Source: Apostichopus japonicus (lineage: Eukaryota; Echinodermata; Holothuroidea; Aspidochirotida; Stichopodidae). Taken from it: DNA of 64,000 bases. The stretch lies in contig NC_092581.1 in the NCBI RefSeq assembly GCF_037975245.1, forward strand, positions 18,591,303 through 18,655,302. Direction: 5' to 3'. Position numbers and translations under genes: made by a program. Of this stretch, positions 54,501-64,000 are shown one piece after another. The notes beneath the pieces were generated by a model. The model did not search any database. It saw only the letters and a list, made by a program, of their open reading frames with translations, and was not told the origin of the DNA. Within the stretch, counting starts at the first letter, position 1. Each line of letters opens with the position of its first letter.

Positions 54501-55368
54501 TTAGGGTAGGGCTTGAAGGTGGGACTTGAGGGTAGAGTTTGGGGGTAGATTATTAGGGTGAAGGTAGGGATTGAAGTTAAGGGTTGAGGTCAGGGGTTTA
54601 GGGTACGTTTAAAGGGAATTAGAAGGGGAAAGAGGAGAGTGAGAGAAGGAAGGGATAAAGCAGGAAAGTGCGAGGGGTGTCAATTGTCATAAAACTGTTT
54701 GAATATTGTTTCAGGGTGATGTTTTCATTGATAACTTCATATATTGCTCTGATACATACAAAAGATTTGATAATATTTTGTATATTGAATATCTATCATC
54801 AATATTTGCATTTTTTTTGTTCAGATTGGCTATTGGGAAATCAAACAAAAGTAGGAGACTGGTAAGTCATGAATATTTATAGAAAATAGGAAATGTAGGA
54901 ATTTCAAAATTAAACATAAACATTTTTGCATTAGTCAAATTTTGACATATTATGGCAATCATTCAAGGATGAATATATTAAATACAAAGGGCAAACACTT
55001 ATACAGCAATTAATTTGAATCTGCATTCTATTCTGTTTTTTGGGGGGTGGGGGGCAGGGGAGGAGAGGGTGGTGTGGTGTGGGGAATGAGTGGTTAATGG
55101 GGAAGCACATATCAGTTGAATATATAACATCAGGTCAACTTACTTTTACACATTCTCTTTCACAGGCTCTGTAGTGGATAAGCAGTTTGCTAACAGTTTT
55201 GTTTTATTTTGAATATATAAGATGGTAGATAAGTTGGATATGGCAGAGAGAAGATTATGATTGTTGTGGTTATTATTGCTGTTTCAGCTTGATGCAGCCT
55301 CACAGTCATCAGACAGCACCAATGAGAATACTCCACCAAAGGAAAAGAAGAAAGATGTGACGTTTTGA
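42582..55368 (+). CDS. CTU1: CTU1, cytoplasmic tRNA 2-thiolation protein 1 (complete, 13 coding exons)
   Basis: Catalytic subunit that, with CTU2 and the sulfur carrier URM1, thiolates wobble uridine 34 of tRNA Lys, Glu and Gln. Exons: 42582-42638, 45897-46020, 46616-46734, 47407-47463, 48073-48130, 49133-49210, 50074-50115, 50774-50823, 51436-51500, 51765-51889, 54044-54191, 54825-54861, 55288-55368 (TGA). They total 1041 nt, or 346 residues, against 348 in human. Motifs in order: N-terminal zinc ribbon CRMC and CKDC (C5, C8, C24, C27); PP-loop GASGGKDS (residues 55-62); CTFCG (C139, C142); GHNADD (165-170) with [18 protein letters not shown]-terminal zinc ribbon CTRCG and CKAC. Catalytic and metal-binding cysteines all appear intact. 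Introns 1, 2, 6, 10, 11 and 12 hold transposons or repeats, which explains the 12.8-kb span for about 1 kb of coding sequence. Confidence 0.96.
42759..43559. mobile_element. Non-autonomous DNA transposon, 9-bp target-site duplication (Mutator-like?)
   Basis: The element is bounded by TATAGATAT at 42750-42758 and 43560-43568. Ends CGTTGTGGCTATTCGCACG and, inward from the right, GGTCGTGTCTATTGGCACG match at 15 of 19 positions. Each end carries its own palindrome (CTATTCGCACG/CGTGCGAATA on the left; TTGGCACGTGCACGTGCCAA on the right). A further perfect 17-bp inverted pair (GCTATTCGCACGAACGT) joins 42766-42782 with about 43404-43420. No transposase is seen. The 9-bp duplication favours a Mutator-like origin. 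It lies in CTU1 intron 1. Confidence 0.8.
43687..45555 (+). CDS. Non-LTR retrotransposon reverse transcriptase (5'-truncated, frame intact)
   Basis: An open frame of about 622 codons runs from just after an in-frame TAA (43684-43686) to a stop at 45553-45555. The first ATG is at 43906, so the start is lost by 5' truncation and the usual endonuclease domain is absent. Reverse transcriptase blocks in order: [54 protein letters not shown] (first catalytic Asp), [22 protein letters not shown] (catalytic DD), [12 protein letters not shown], then the C-terminal [12 protein letters not shown] and [12 protein letters not shown]. This is Jockey/CR1-superfamily type. The lack of any stop or frameshift suggests a recent insertion. 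It lies in CTU1 intron 1, same strand; about 270 bp of element 3' sequence appears to follow, to an ATTA repeat near 45810. Confidence 0.93.
   Translation, partial: KRKQYDKARRSGDFEQWDKFKETRRKIDQDLRKLRRTYINDICSTLKTNNTKPFWRYVKSIRREVFGVSPLQSMGRLVSNAREKAEALNTQFCSVFTKEETQNLPYLEESTTPDMPDIIVTTSGIERLLKNLEVHKATGPDNIPARILKECSTAIAPILQKLFQKSLSTGTIPCDWRKANVSPVFKKGDRSAPSNYRPVSLTSIICKQLEHIIVSNMMTHFDKYSILSDKQHGFRRGRSCETQLAGLVDDLTQILENRGHVDLCIMDFSKAFDVVPHRRLLMKLEHLGIRHNINRWIEDFLSNRTQNVIIDGESSTSSPVFSGVPQGTVLGPLLFLVYINNLPDCVASDVRMFADDLILYRQINSHNDCVNLQKDINSLCNWETAWQMRFNKSKCFIMRMTHKKNIPNHAYSMGDSILQEVKHHPYLGVELSNDLTWSKHINQSVNSANKILGLIKRNFWNCASSARETAYKALVRPKLEYASVIWDPHQKIHTESLEKVQRRAARFVKNEYSRFSSVSDMLKDLNWDTLENRRFKARLVTIYKETHGLIPSNINNLLEDKEKPTTRQSHSLNYKIPQAQKNCYKYSLYPRTIPQWNALPPDLKSAPNTASFKLMLGSQQHH
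46120..46373 (-). mobile_element. tRNA-derived SINE (minus orientation)
   Basis: Read on the minus strand from 46373: GGAGCGTTAGCTCAGTGG (A box), AAAGCCGGTGCCTTTCAATC, then GGTCCCGAGTTCAAATC (B box). A non-tRNA body follows, and it ends in a run of CATA repeats (46120-46150). Acceptor-stem pairing is only partial. It lies in CTU1 intron 2 (46021-46615) and is a different family from the SINEs at 8690 and 39428. Confidence 0.75.
48135..48280. repeat. AATATGAAAATAA-type low-complexity repeat
   Basis: Short AT-rich units (AATATGAAAATAATATGAA variants) follow directly after the CTU1 exon 5 donor. The minus strand is open for 86 codons only because of composition. Confidence 0.75.
49584..49931 (+). 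mobile_element. TTAA-flanked MITE, copy 3
   Basis: A 348-bp element bounded by TTAA at 49580-49583 and 49932-49935. The left end is shortened to AGACTCGCCCCAAACCGCG, having lost GGCATTGA relative to copy 1. The right end is GCGAGTCTTCACACCCT. It lies in CTU1 intron 6 (49211-50073). Confidence 0.87.
52240..53559. mobile_element. hAT-like non-autonomous DNA transposon, 1,320 bp
   Basis: ACTTCAAA at 52232-52239 and 53560-53567 is an exact 8-bp target-site duplication. Ends are CAGGGGCGGGATT and, inward from the right, CATGGGCGGGATT (12 of 13 match); both ends are followed by a GGGGGGCAA tract. CAGGGGCGG-type ends with 8-bp duplications are typical of hAT. Inside are three copies of a hairpin-forming module at about 52296-52330, 52520-52552 and 52711-52748 (GCGCCA-loop-TGGCGC in the first), the last two preceded by TTATACGTCACTAT. 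No transposase is encoded. It lies in CTU1 intron 10. Confidence 0.88.
54200..54620. repeat. Telomere-like G-rich minisatellite
   Basis: Degenerate units of about 20 bp around GGTTAGGGTAGGGCTTGG extend through the start of CTU1 intron 11, beginning about 10 bases after the exon 11 donor. TTAGGG occurs repeatedly but not as a pure array, so it is not an interstitial telomere in the strict sense. The sense strand is G-rich. Confidence 0.85.
55120..55190 (-). repeat. Second copy of the 13-kb hairpin-repeat family
   Basis: The reverse complement reads GCAAACTGCTTATCCACTAC, then AGAGCCTGTG, then AGAGAATGTGTAAAAGTAAG, then TTGACCTGATG. This matches 13003-13066 in order with a few substitutions. 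The second hairpin arm is absent. It lies in CTU1 intron 12. Confidence 0.75.
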
Positions 55369-58300
55369 CAGCTTTAGGTGAAGATTAGCAGAGGACCCTA
55401 CACTTTAACGTAAGGGCATTGATGAAGAGAAAATAGTACCAACAGATCTTGAAGTCAAGGAAGATGTTTGAAGGGTGGAGAGGTCAGATGAGAGGTATAT
55501 TTATCGGATGGAAGAGAAAATACGACTGAACAAGTTGGAAAATCAGGTTTACAATGACAAAAATATGACCTCCAAAGATGTTACCTTGGCAGCTGTCAAT
55601 TTTATTATTAGTTTTTATCTCAGGTGACCTTTTCTTTTTCCAGATTGGTGGGAGAGTCACATAGATGCAAGTTAACAAAGCTGTTCATCTGTTTTTCAGT
55701 GCATTTTTGTTCCAATTACCCGGTTAAATGATCTGTAGACGCAACACTACATAAGGTAATTTTGTTGAAGTGCTCGTAAACGCGTCCACTGCAATCATTA
55801 CACCAACATGAATTGTAAGTGAATCTTGTTTATTTACTCTTCTGTATCCAACTATATGGACTTCGTATGGACTACACACATACTCCTTTAGACGTACTCG
55901 GGACGGTTCACTACAATGAACAAAGAAAGTAAATTCCTACATAAAAATCTGTACTAAGTCAGACATATCAGTAAACAACGAAGGCTAGATATTATCATTA
56001 CCGATTGTAGCTACTCCTGACTTGCAAAACAGCAATCTACCTCTCTTGCTAAGGAATATTATCTGAATTCTTCTTTTACAGTATACTCTATAGTCATCAA
56101 ATAGTAATGGAGCAAATCGCATTCCACCCATTGGCAGCGTACCTTTATCTGAACATACAAATGGTGGCGCTCTTCTAAATTACATTTCGCCACTACAGAT
56201 CTATGACATGAACGAGGTCTGTAATGTTAAGATAGCACAGGGATGTCCAAAAGTGTTTGCTTATATCAGAGGATTGAAAGTTGTCACCTTAACATCAGAT
56301 CACCTTGTTTTGGATAGCAGGCTGGAGTTACATGTGAGCAATGTTCAAGACAAACATGTCAGGAATAATTTGTTCATGTTAGAACTACAAGGTTTTTAGA
56401 GGGACTTTAATCAGCAAAGGATGGTGGATGATAGCACAGGTATTAAGCTAGGGAAGGGTTATAGCTGAGGTGAAACATTTCTCACCCATTTCTTAATATC
56501 ATGCTCTAAGTAATCCAGCATCATCTTGTTAAACATGCATGCCACAGGTATAGTATTATTTAACTTCTTGAACAGTGTAAAAGATCCAATTATGTTCAAA
56601 GAAAACAGAAGTTAAAGATAGACAGTACACATTTTCTTACAAAACATTTATTTCTCATAAAAGTACAAAAGACTTATGACTGTATGTATGAAAGACTGGT
56701 TTAATTTAATGTAATTAATAATTAATGAAATGAAAGACTCACATGTTTTCTTTTCTTATTTAATATTGCATAAATAAAATTTGATCTAGTAACAATACCA
56801 AATATCAGTCAAGTTGCAGGTTTTTCAGTTTCTGTATCTGGTTTCTTGTTCCTAATTAGAAAGAAGCTCGTTTTCTATCAAGGAAGATGTGACCAGATGC
56901 CTCATATTTCCGGACAGTCCCGATATTTCATGTACCGTCCCAGGAATGTTCCCCAATTTGTAAATAATTGCTCTGAATAATTTTCATGTTAAGCTGTTTG
57001 ACCATCTGTTGGAACAAAAGCTGTGATTTTTCACAATTACATGTCCATTCATGACTCATTGATATGGGCAAACCAGATCATTCAATAATTTCAAAGCCTG
57101 TAATTAACATGGAAACATCTGATTACACTTAGTGAGAGATAATGAGACTTTTATTTACTGTCAAGTTTCTTGTATTGGATTTTTATCTTGGACAAAATAG
57201 TCATTTCTGGATGAGGTGCTCTGATCTTGGGTATTTGACCATCATCCTTGAAACACCCTCAAACTTCCACCCGTCCCATCAAACGTACAGTGTAGTAACT
57301 AACCGTTGATGTCAAAATGAGGGAGTCAACATCAGTAATCATGTCCCTGGATTTACTGCCAAAATATAAGATCTCCTTAATCTAGGACATCAAACCATCA
57401 CATATATAATTTCATGAAGAGTCTTGTCAGAAACGAGAAAGCAGAATACGATAAGGAAGTACTCCAAGCAAACTAATGGGTTTGCCATTAGTACAAACAA
57501 CTTGGTTAACAGTTAATATAGAGTTTTTTATAGAGATTCAATAATATTTGAGTTAGCACATGTAGCACCACTAGTTCTAATAATTCTAAAAAAACTGGTA
57601 TAATTAAAGTTTCATAGGGATATAAATATATATTTAAAGAAAGCATCTATACTTGGATCTATGAATGTGTCCATATTAGCAATAGCTGCCGGGCCTCAAA
57701 AGTAATGAAACTAGTATTACATTAAATTTACATATAACATGCATATGTACATGTACACACATTGCATAAGCTATTTACCATAGAAGAAACACACAAGTTA
57801 CTGTATAGTGTGTTTGTCTTCAGAGATGTCAACGTTTGTCCTAGTTACCTACCACATCTTGATGAAAAGATTCATTGGATCTCATTAATTGATCCGTAAT
57901 TAACGGGGTTGAACCTCACTCTAGAGACTGCACTTACATTGATTCCTCCTAAAATTGCTTTGTACATTAGGTAGGTAGAACCTCACTGTGAACATTGCAC
58001 ATAAAATCAAGCCAGAAGTACTTCCAGGTTGAGCCTTATTCTGTCAACTTCTTAAACATTTACCAGCTGTAAAGTATCTCCTTGTAAGACCTTAAGCTTC
58101 AGTTAACAGGAGGTTTAATGTAGAGATACATTTATTAGAGTTAAGCACTGTGTTGTTACTCCCGTCATGCTGCATCTTACAGGCATCTCAACATGTAGAC
58201 TTCTCTACATATTTGACAGTATCAGTATCACTAATCTGTGTTATATACCACCTCTTTTATTGCCTCAAAAGTGAAAAAAAATTGCCACAAAAAAATAAAA

Positions 58301-58817
58301 TAACAAGTCAGCCTTAATTTACAACACTGATTTGAACACTGTTTCCTCAAGCAACATTGATGGAGAAATTCAGTCTAGTTTCTATGACTTCTCCATTTAC
58401 CGAATGCATCAGAAATAGCTACTAGAATTCAGTTCTACTTCTAGAATTCTACTAGAAATCCTACTACTAGAATTCAGAGCATCAAGCAATATTGCTGGAG
58501 AGTTCAATTTTACTTCAATGACTTTAATTCTCATGATGCTTCAGAAATGACTGCTGTAGTCAAGTTCCTTCTTCGATCTTCTCAAACTACAATTTGGTTG
58601 AGACTGAGGCTCACTAAGCCTCAAACAAAAATTGTTGAGGAAGTTCAGTCTCATTTCAAAAACCACTCTCTATTAACCTGAATGCATCAGACATTACTAC
58701 CATATTCAAGTTCCTTATCGGATCTTCTCAAACTACAAGTCTGTTAATGTTGAACCTCTCAAATAGCTGACGTTAGAAAGATCTTTCCTGGTTCTGATAC
58801 TTCTCGCATTCACCGTT
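55369..58817. other. Convergent 3' regions of CTU1 and the CNBD gene; no gene seen
   Basis: About 3.4 kb lie between the CTU1 stop (plus) and the stop of the next gene (minus), so transcripts converge here. Long 3' untranslated regions are likely. An AATAAA occurs near 56773. From about 58320 to 58760 there are loosely repeated segments (CAAGTTCCTT, TCTTCTCAAACTACAA, TGAATGCATCAGA), suggesting an old duplication. Confidence 0.45.
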
Positions 58818-61800
58818 TCAAGCTACTGTTGGAGGGAGGTTAAGCCGCACTGTTGGGTACATCTGAGTTGCCTGAAGCAGGGTTGAACCACTGATTTGAA
58901 TCATGAGTGTATTTTCTTTGGCTTCCAGAATCACTGGTCTGGAAACAGTTACCCCTGTTTTCATGTAAGAAAAACAAAAAGATCTTATGCTGGTTTCTTT
59001 AATAATCTCAGACAGTATGAAGAACTCAAATGTTACTTCTATGCAATGATAAAGGAGACGTGTTTTTTTTTCTCTTTGATAGCATATCTTTCTCTTTGAT
59101 AGCAATAATCTACAAATGCCATTCACCACTGCACCTGAATTTGGATTTTGAAATGGTTGGCAGGTGGGGGTGGGGTTACAAATGGTGGGGAAAGGTTGTT
59201 ATGGTTGCAAATACTACTAAATAACACAAGGAGAAAAACAGATATATTGTGATGTCATCAAACATGGAGAAAAATATGTACCCACCCATAATATTAGCAC
59301 TGGCTCTCTGGCCATTCCCACCAACCATTGGGTGAGTGGATATCCCCTTCACAACCATGACCATTAGTACTTCACTAAGTATTTTACCTCCCTTCCCCCC
59401 CCCCCTCCTCCCCAACCCCCTACTTAAACCTTGGATATCAGCACTTGTTATTTGTATTTCATATTTGGTCAATATATTTGTAAGCATACTTACACACAGG
59501 GAGACCAGCTCTGAAAGTGATGGTATTCTTTCCTATGACACCAATGGAGCCTTTTAATACCAAGAACAGTTTATCATCATCTAGAGAGGAGAAACAATTA
59601 CATGAATGCAATCATGCAATTAAAGGGTGTGGAGACTCGCGCACAATGAAACGTCTCATGCCGGTAATCTAACCTAGTTTTGAACGAGATGTAACAGAAG
59701 TGTTAGACACCACCATCGATCCCAGAAAATACAAACAAAGCTTGCTACCGTCGGTAATTAGACACTAGTGTACAGTCAATACATGCAGCTACGGTCAATA
59801 CCCACAACACAGTGTACATGGCAGCGATGGACATCTCAGGTCCAGATAAAAGATAACAAGGTATCATGTTTCATTACTGTCTGCATTTTGTAGCGACAAG
59901 AAAAAAACTTCACTTGCAAGCAACGGAAAGTTAACTTTTTTCAGAGAGCGGCACGCTGTTTGGGGTGAGTTATTCCTTAAACATCCCTCAAGTCATAAAT
60001 TTGCAAATTTTGGCGGAAATTGTTCATATTAAAATATATATGAAACTTTACAAACATCCATTTGATATAAGCTGAAAACATTAAATTATTTCATTTTTCC
60101 TTCACAATACTTGAAATCTGATTAAAGCTATGTCATGATAAGAATTGAAAATTAGAAATGTGACTTTAAGCTAAATAACTTTTAAGGACAACAGAGAAAT
60201 ATTAACTGACCTTCAATGAGTTGTTCAGCATCTTCCAGGGTCATACTCCAAACTGAATCATTTAATCTGGATTTTCCTCTCCTTTTATCCTTTGGTCTAC
60301 CAGTGGTTCCTCCGATAGGTTTAGGTTCTGCAACAGGAATGTAGAAATCAATATAGAACTCCAAATAACTTGATAGTCATCTTTTAAGCATAGAAACTAT
60401 AGGATTATTCAAACACCCTCCCTCCCCCTCCCCACCTAAACCCAAAATTCCAGCACCTACCCTCCCCACCTGACACCTATGAATTGTCTTAAAGAGATTT
60501 AACTCTTAGTCAAGAACATACATCAAACTTAGATTGTACAAATTAACCAAACAATCAACTTCAATAAAACTAACAAGGTCATATATGACTGTGTACATTA
60601 AAAGACTAGCTTGGTATTCAACAAAGGGAGTGAACATCCCCGACCCCCCCCCCTCTCTCGGATCCCTGTCTGGTTGTATAAGATAATGTATGACCAAAAC
60701 TCTTACAAACTTACGGTAGACTATCATCCCATCTGGGCATTGCTTCGGGAGGGCTGCCAGGGCTAATTGATGATACATTGCTACAGGTGCATTGGAGGCA
60801 ATACCACTTTCATGGATTTTCTTGATGAGAACCTGATAGTCGTGTGATCAATATAAATAAATATTGTTGACATATTTTACAATGATACAAAGTGACAATA
60901 TCATAATCTTGAATAAACTATTGCAAACTCTCCCACTGCTAGAGCACTGTCTATACACTTTAAACTGGATGTAATACCTTCATATTGCCAGTGAATGAAA
61001 AAGAAAATAGTGGCACTATCCTTCATCCCTCTCCCCTCCCCTTGCCCTCCCATCTCCCCTACTCTTGCCCTCTCCTACCCTCTCCATTTTACATTATTTG
61101 CCTAATTTAAAGTTGTCATTAATATCGTTGACCGACGGATTTCAGTACAGCAAAGAAAATAGAAGTGCTTCTTTTATCAAAAAAAAAGTAGGGAAAAGTT
61201 GTTGTAGGCTCAGCCTGGGGAAGTATGGGATAAAGAATAATGTATTCTCATTTTCATAACAAACATAAAGCAAATTGAAACCTTCACATGGTTGGGGAGG
61301 GGGAGGGGGAAGGGGGACTGACCTACCTCTCGATACCACTGGTCACACCTTTAAGGAGACCCGACCAATACTGTACCTGTATTTGAACTCTGCTGTTGCT
61401 CTTGTCTGTCAATGTGACCTTCTCGAGTTGCGACATCTTTTTTCTCCATTTTTCATTCCAGTATCTCAACGACATGCTCACATCATCTTTGTACTAAATA
61501 ATAATGAAAGTGGGCAATTTCGTAATTATTTTGTAAATGTGTCATGTCAACTGCCAAAGTGCAGAGATCTTTGTCTCTAAATGAACAGAAGTGTTTCATG
61601 GGATTTGCCATGATAGAAATTAAGTATGCCACCAAGAAAATATAAAGAAATATATATAATAAATATATTTATATATATATATACATAGAAAGTACCTTAG
61701 AAAAAGTTGTGGTTGAAATGAATACCAATTGCACGGATAAATTTCTGCTTTTTACATCAATTCTAGCACAGCGCCCACATCCCCCTACCTTCATCCCCTT

Positions 61801-64000
61801 GATCCCACTCATGCCCCCAGATAATAACATGCAATAAAGTGTCTTCACAAATCTGAAAGCAAATGGCCTGAATCTGACACCAGTTATTGATTTAGTTTTA
61901 TTTTCCATCTCAGGTTAATTCCGTCTTTGCCTTGGGAAAGGCAAAAGTGGACTGGTTACCAACTTTGTGGGGCCAATATCCATTTAAAGTGAGTGCACAT
62001 GCCACAAGCAAACACAAATTAAAATGAAATAAACTTGCCTTGCTTTTATCTGCTTCAATATCAGCGAACTTTATAACAACCGCTTGACAAGCTGTGATCG
62101 TTTGTATAGATACTGTAGCTCTCCTGCCTGTGAAAAACTCTGTCAAAACGGAAAAGAATGTCTATTATGATAATATCGTCTTTGTGTTACGTCTGGTAAT
62201 ATTGATGGGAAAAAGGTACAATGCCGCAGACCAATATATAACAGAACAATGAATGATTGTATGTATTGTTTATACCAAATGGTAGAATTCATTGAGAGGT
62301 TACCTTGTTCTCCAAACCATATCGGCCAGTAATTTGCATCCAGTTCTGTTACCACCTTCTTCTCATGAATCACAGAAACTCTGTAAAATTAATGCAGTGA
62401 TTATAAAAGTGTATTCTGAATCAAGCTCTCTCGAGTACAATGTGCACCTTACGTGTGTGATATCTGTAGTAGCTAACTTATTCCTGATACTCTATTTCCA
62501 ACGAGCATATTACTTACAGCCACTCTGAGAAACGTTTCCCTAAAGATTTTTCCCAGAATCCTGACAGACTTGAGCTTGGGGGTGAATGCCCTCTCCCTGG
62601 TAGGGTCTGTGGGGCCCTCTCCCCTCCCCATGGTGGTCTCTGTGGCGAGGCCCAGTATTTCATTCTCTTCCTTAAAACTTCTTGATGTTGAGGAATAATA
62701 ATTTTAAGGGTCAGTTTTGAGCACACTAACATAATTTTGGAAGCAAGAGTGATGACCTATCAATCTTACTGTAAGTTCAGTCATTTTTCGTAAATATTTC
62801 CCGAATTTCCTTGGCATGTTGCAGTCACATGGGTATAACCCTATGGCTGGATGCACTGGGCCTACGTCTTTATGCATCGCTGAATTATACCCCTGTTTGC
62901 ACATTATCCTGTGATCAATGCACAGTGGACCTTTGAGTAACCCCTAATTAATGGCAGAAGTTCAGTGACTATGACAGATGGTGCATGACAAACAGCGATG
63001 CCACCTTAAGTGATGTCACCTTAACTTTAACACTAATGACCCATATTAATGAGCAATAAACGATACCTCTTCTTTAAAAGTTCAATTTTCAACTAAATGG
63101 CAGTGTCTTCATAGCCTTGTAAAATCATCGTTCTTTCTCACCAAAGAATTAAACCTCCAGAGATGTTTGAGTTTAATCTGAATCGCAACAAATGAAATGC
63201 ATGACCGTGTGTGAGTTCACTTACATTCCTTTGGTTATGACAGTAATCTCGTCGAGACCTTCCGTCTCGTGACACAAGAAAGTCTTTGGTGGAACCAGCG
63301 TTACTGGTCCTACTTCACTGTCAGGGGAGACTGCATCTAACAAATACTTCATAGCACCCTCATGCCACTTTGTAAACATTGGTATCTAAGAAAACAAAAG
63401 AAATAAAATAAAATAAAATGCATCTACCTTCTTGTGGTTATGGAACCCAGACCTCAATCAGTTTTAATAGTTTCCTCCTGTGGCGGACAACACCCATGTG
63501 AAAGTCAATGTTGCAAAAAGAATTGCAGGAATGAACTCCCTGCCCCCCCCCCTTCACCCTGTAGAGGCCCTATCATAAGGGTTAAAGCTGAATAAGATCT
63601 CTTTGTACAAGCCTATTCCAGTTTTTCTAGTGCCAGCATGACAGGAGTCAACAAAGAATATTGTAGTCCATTAGTTGTGAGAATTATTATGATAATTCCT
63701 GCAATGATCAATCATAACATATATATGATGTTATCACTTCCAAGTGTATGGTGCGCCATGGGCATGTAGGGCCATTGCCTTGAAAGCAAAGCGAAGAATC
63801 ATTGATGTTTCCTGAAAAGCTTGCTAACTAATTTGGTGGCCAACAAATGTTAGGGGAGGAAGGGTGGCCGGTGGGGAGGGGGGGTGGGGGGAGGTCTGAG
63901 GCAAAGATAACTGTTGGTAGTTATATAAAGTCATTACTGGGAGAAATAAATATCAACATAAAACTCAAAATGTAACATGCTTTACCTTTCTCAGATCTAT
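58818..64000 (-). CDS. Cyclic-nucleotide-binding-domain protein, C-terminal part (8 exons; 5' end outside window)
   Basis: Exons on the minus strand: 64000-63986 (continues outside), 63385-63225, 62380-62304, 62139-62039, 60832-60715, 60327-60211, 59580-59494, 58954-58818 (TGA). Phase holds across all junctions, giving 270 residues here. The first part reads as a cyclic-nucleotide-binding fold: DLRKIPMFTKWHEGAMKYLL, VTLVPPKTFLCHETEGLDEI, TVITKGIVSVIHEKKVV, then WFGEQEFFTGRRATVSI. The last segment sits where the phosphate-binding cassette of such domains has FGE plus a later Arg. After a linker with a basic patch (GRPKDKRRGKSR) a second, weaker domain begins (DDDKLFLVLKGSIGVIGKN). The protein ends LNLPPTVA. 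The intron after 62039 uses a GC donor. It could be a CNBD1/CNBD2-like protein or the tail of a channel or exchanger; no membrane segment lies in this part. Confidence 0.8.
59624..59976 (-). mobile_element. TTAA-flanked MITE, copy 4 (inverted)
   Basis: A 353-bp element bounded by TTAA at 59620-59623 and 59977-59980, reversed relative to the other three copies. It starts AGGGTGTGGAGACTCGCGCA on the plus strand and ends GGGGTGAGTTATTCC, where the inverted repeat is worn. It lies in an intron of the CNBD gene (59581-60210). Confidence 0.87.
61655..61685. repeat. AT dinucleotide microsatellite
   Basis: A short run of TATATATATA with interruptions, in an intron of the CNBD gene. The rest of that intron (60833-62038) holds only C-rich low-complexity tracts near 61025-61085 and no recognisable gene. 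Confidence 0.7.

Noticed and set aside
54200-54620. Interstitial telomere
   Set aside because: TTAGGG recurs, but in degenerate units of about 20 bp with GGGCTTGG; it is a G-rich minisatellite.
59176-59487. 103-codon minus-strand frame near the CNBD gene's last exons
   Set aside because: It lies in the intron between exons 59580-59494 and 58954-58818. It is driven by G- and C-rich low-complexity sequence, and the flanking exons join in phase.

Overview
This is nuclear genomic DNA of an animal. The genes are split by many introns with GT-AG (twice GC-AG) borders, the introns carry LINEs, SINEs and cut-and-paste DNA transposons, and no operon or bacterial signal is seen. The base composition, the frequent TAGGCCTA-type motifs and how close the proteins are to vertebrate orthologues suggest a marine invertebrate deuterostome, perhaps an echinoderm. 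That identification is an inference. Gene identities rest on the translated exons compared with family sequences I remember; no database search was run.

Layout. (1) 1-18068, minus strand: MMS22L, a replication-fork repair protein, with 26 coding exons from the start codon to about residue 864; its 3' end lies left of the window. (2) 18069-22212: intergenic stretch between divergent MMS22L and CCDC83, holding a DNA transposon with an 8-bp target-site duplication and a decayed non-LTR reverse transcriptase. (3) 22213-29234, plus strand: complete CCDC83, a coiled-coil protein, 10 coding exons, one GC-AG intron. (4) 29235-35067: gene-poor, with a 47-bp minisatellite and two arrays of a 96/97-bp satellite; the second array ends about 30 bases from the next gene's stop codon. 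(5) 35068-41550, minus strand: complete RIOX2 (MINA53-type JmjC ribosomal oxygenase), 8 coding exons. (6) 42582-55368, plus strand: complete CTU1 (cytosolic tRNA 2-thiolation), 13 coding exons. It is head-to-head with RIOX2 about 1 kb away, and its introns are full of transposons. (7) 55369-58817: no gene seen. (8) 58818 to beyond 64000, minus strand: the C-terminal part of a cyclic-nucleotide-binding-domain protein I cannot name.

For all five genes the proposed exons were chained by hand and reading phase is kept across every junction. RIOX2 (translation-related hydroxylation) and CTU1 (tRNA thiolation) both act in translation and share one intergenic region, so co-regulation is possible but unproven. 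I found no convincing new gene system. The novelty is in the mobile elements: a four-copy MITE family bounded by TTAA, three further DNA transposons with readable target-site duplications, one element with a paralogous empty site next to it, a hairpin module shared by two elements with different ends, and a SINE whose tail matches LINE tails elsewhere in the window.
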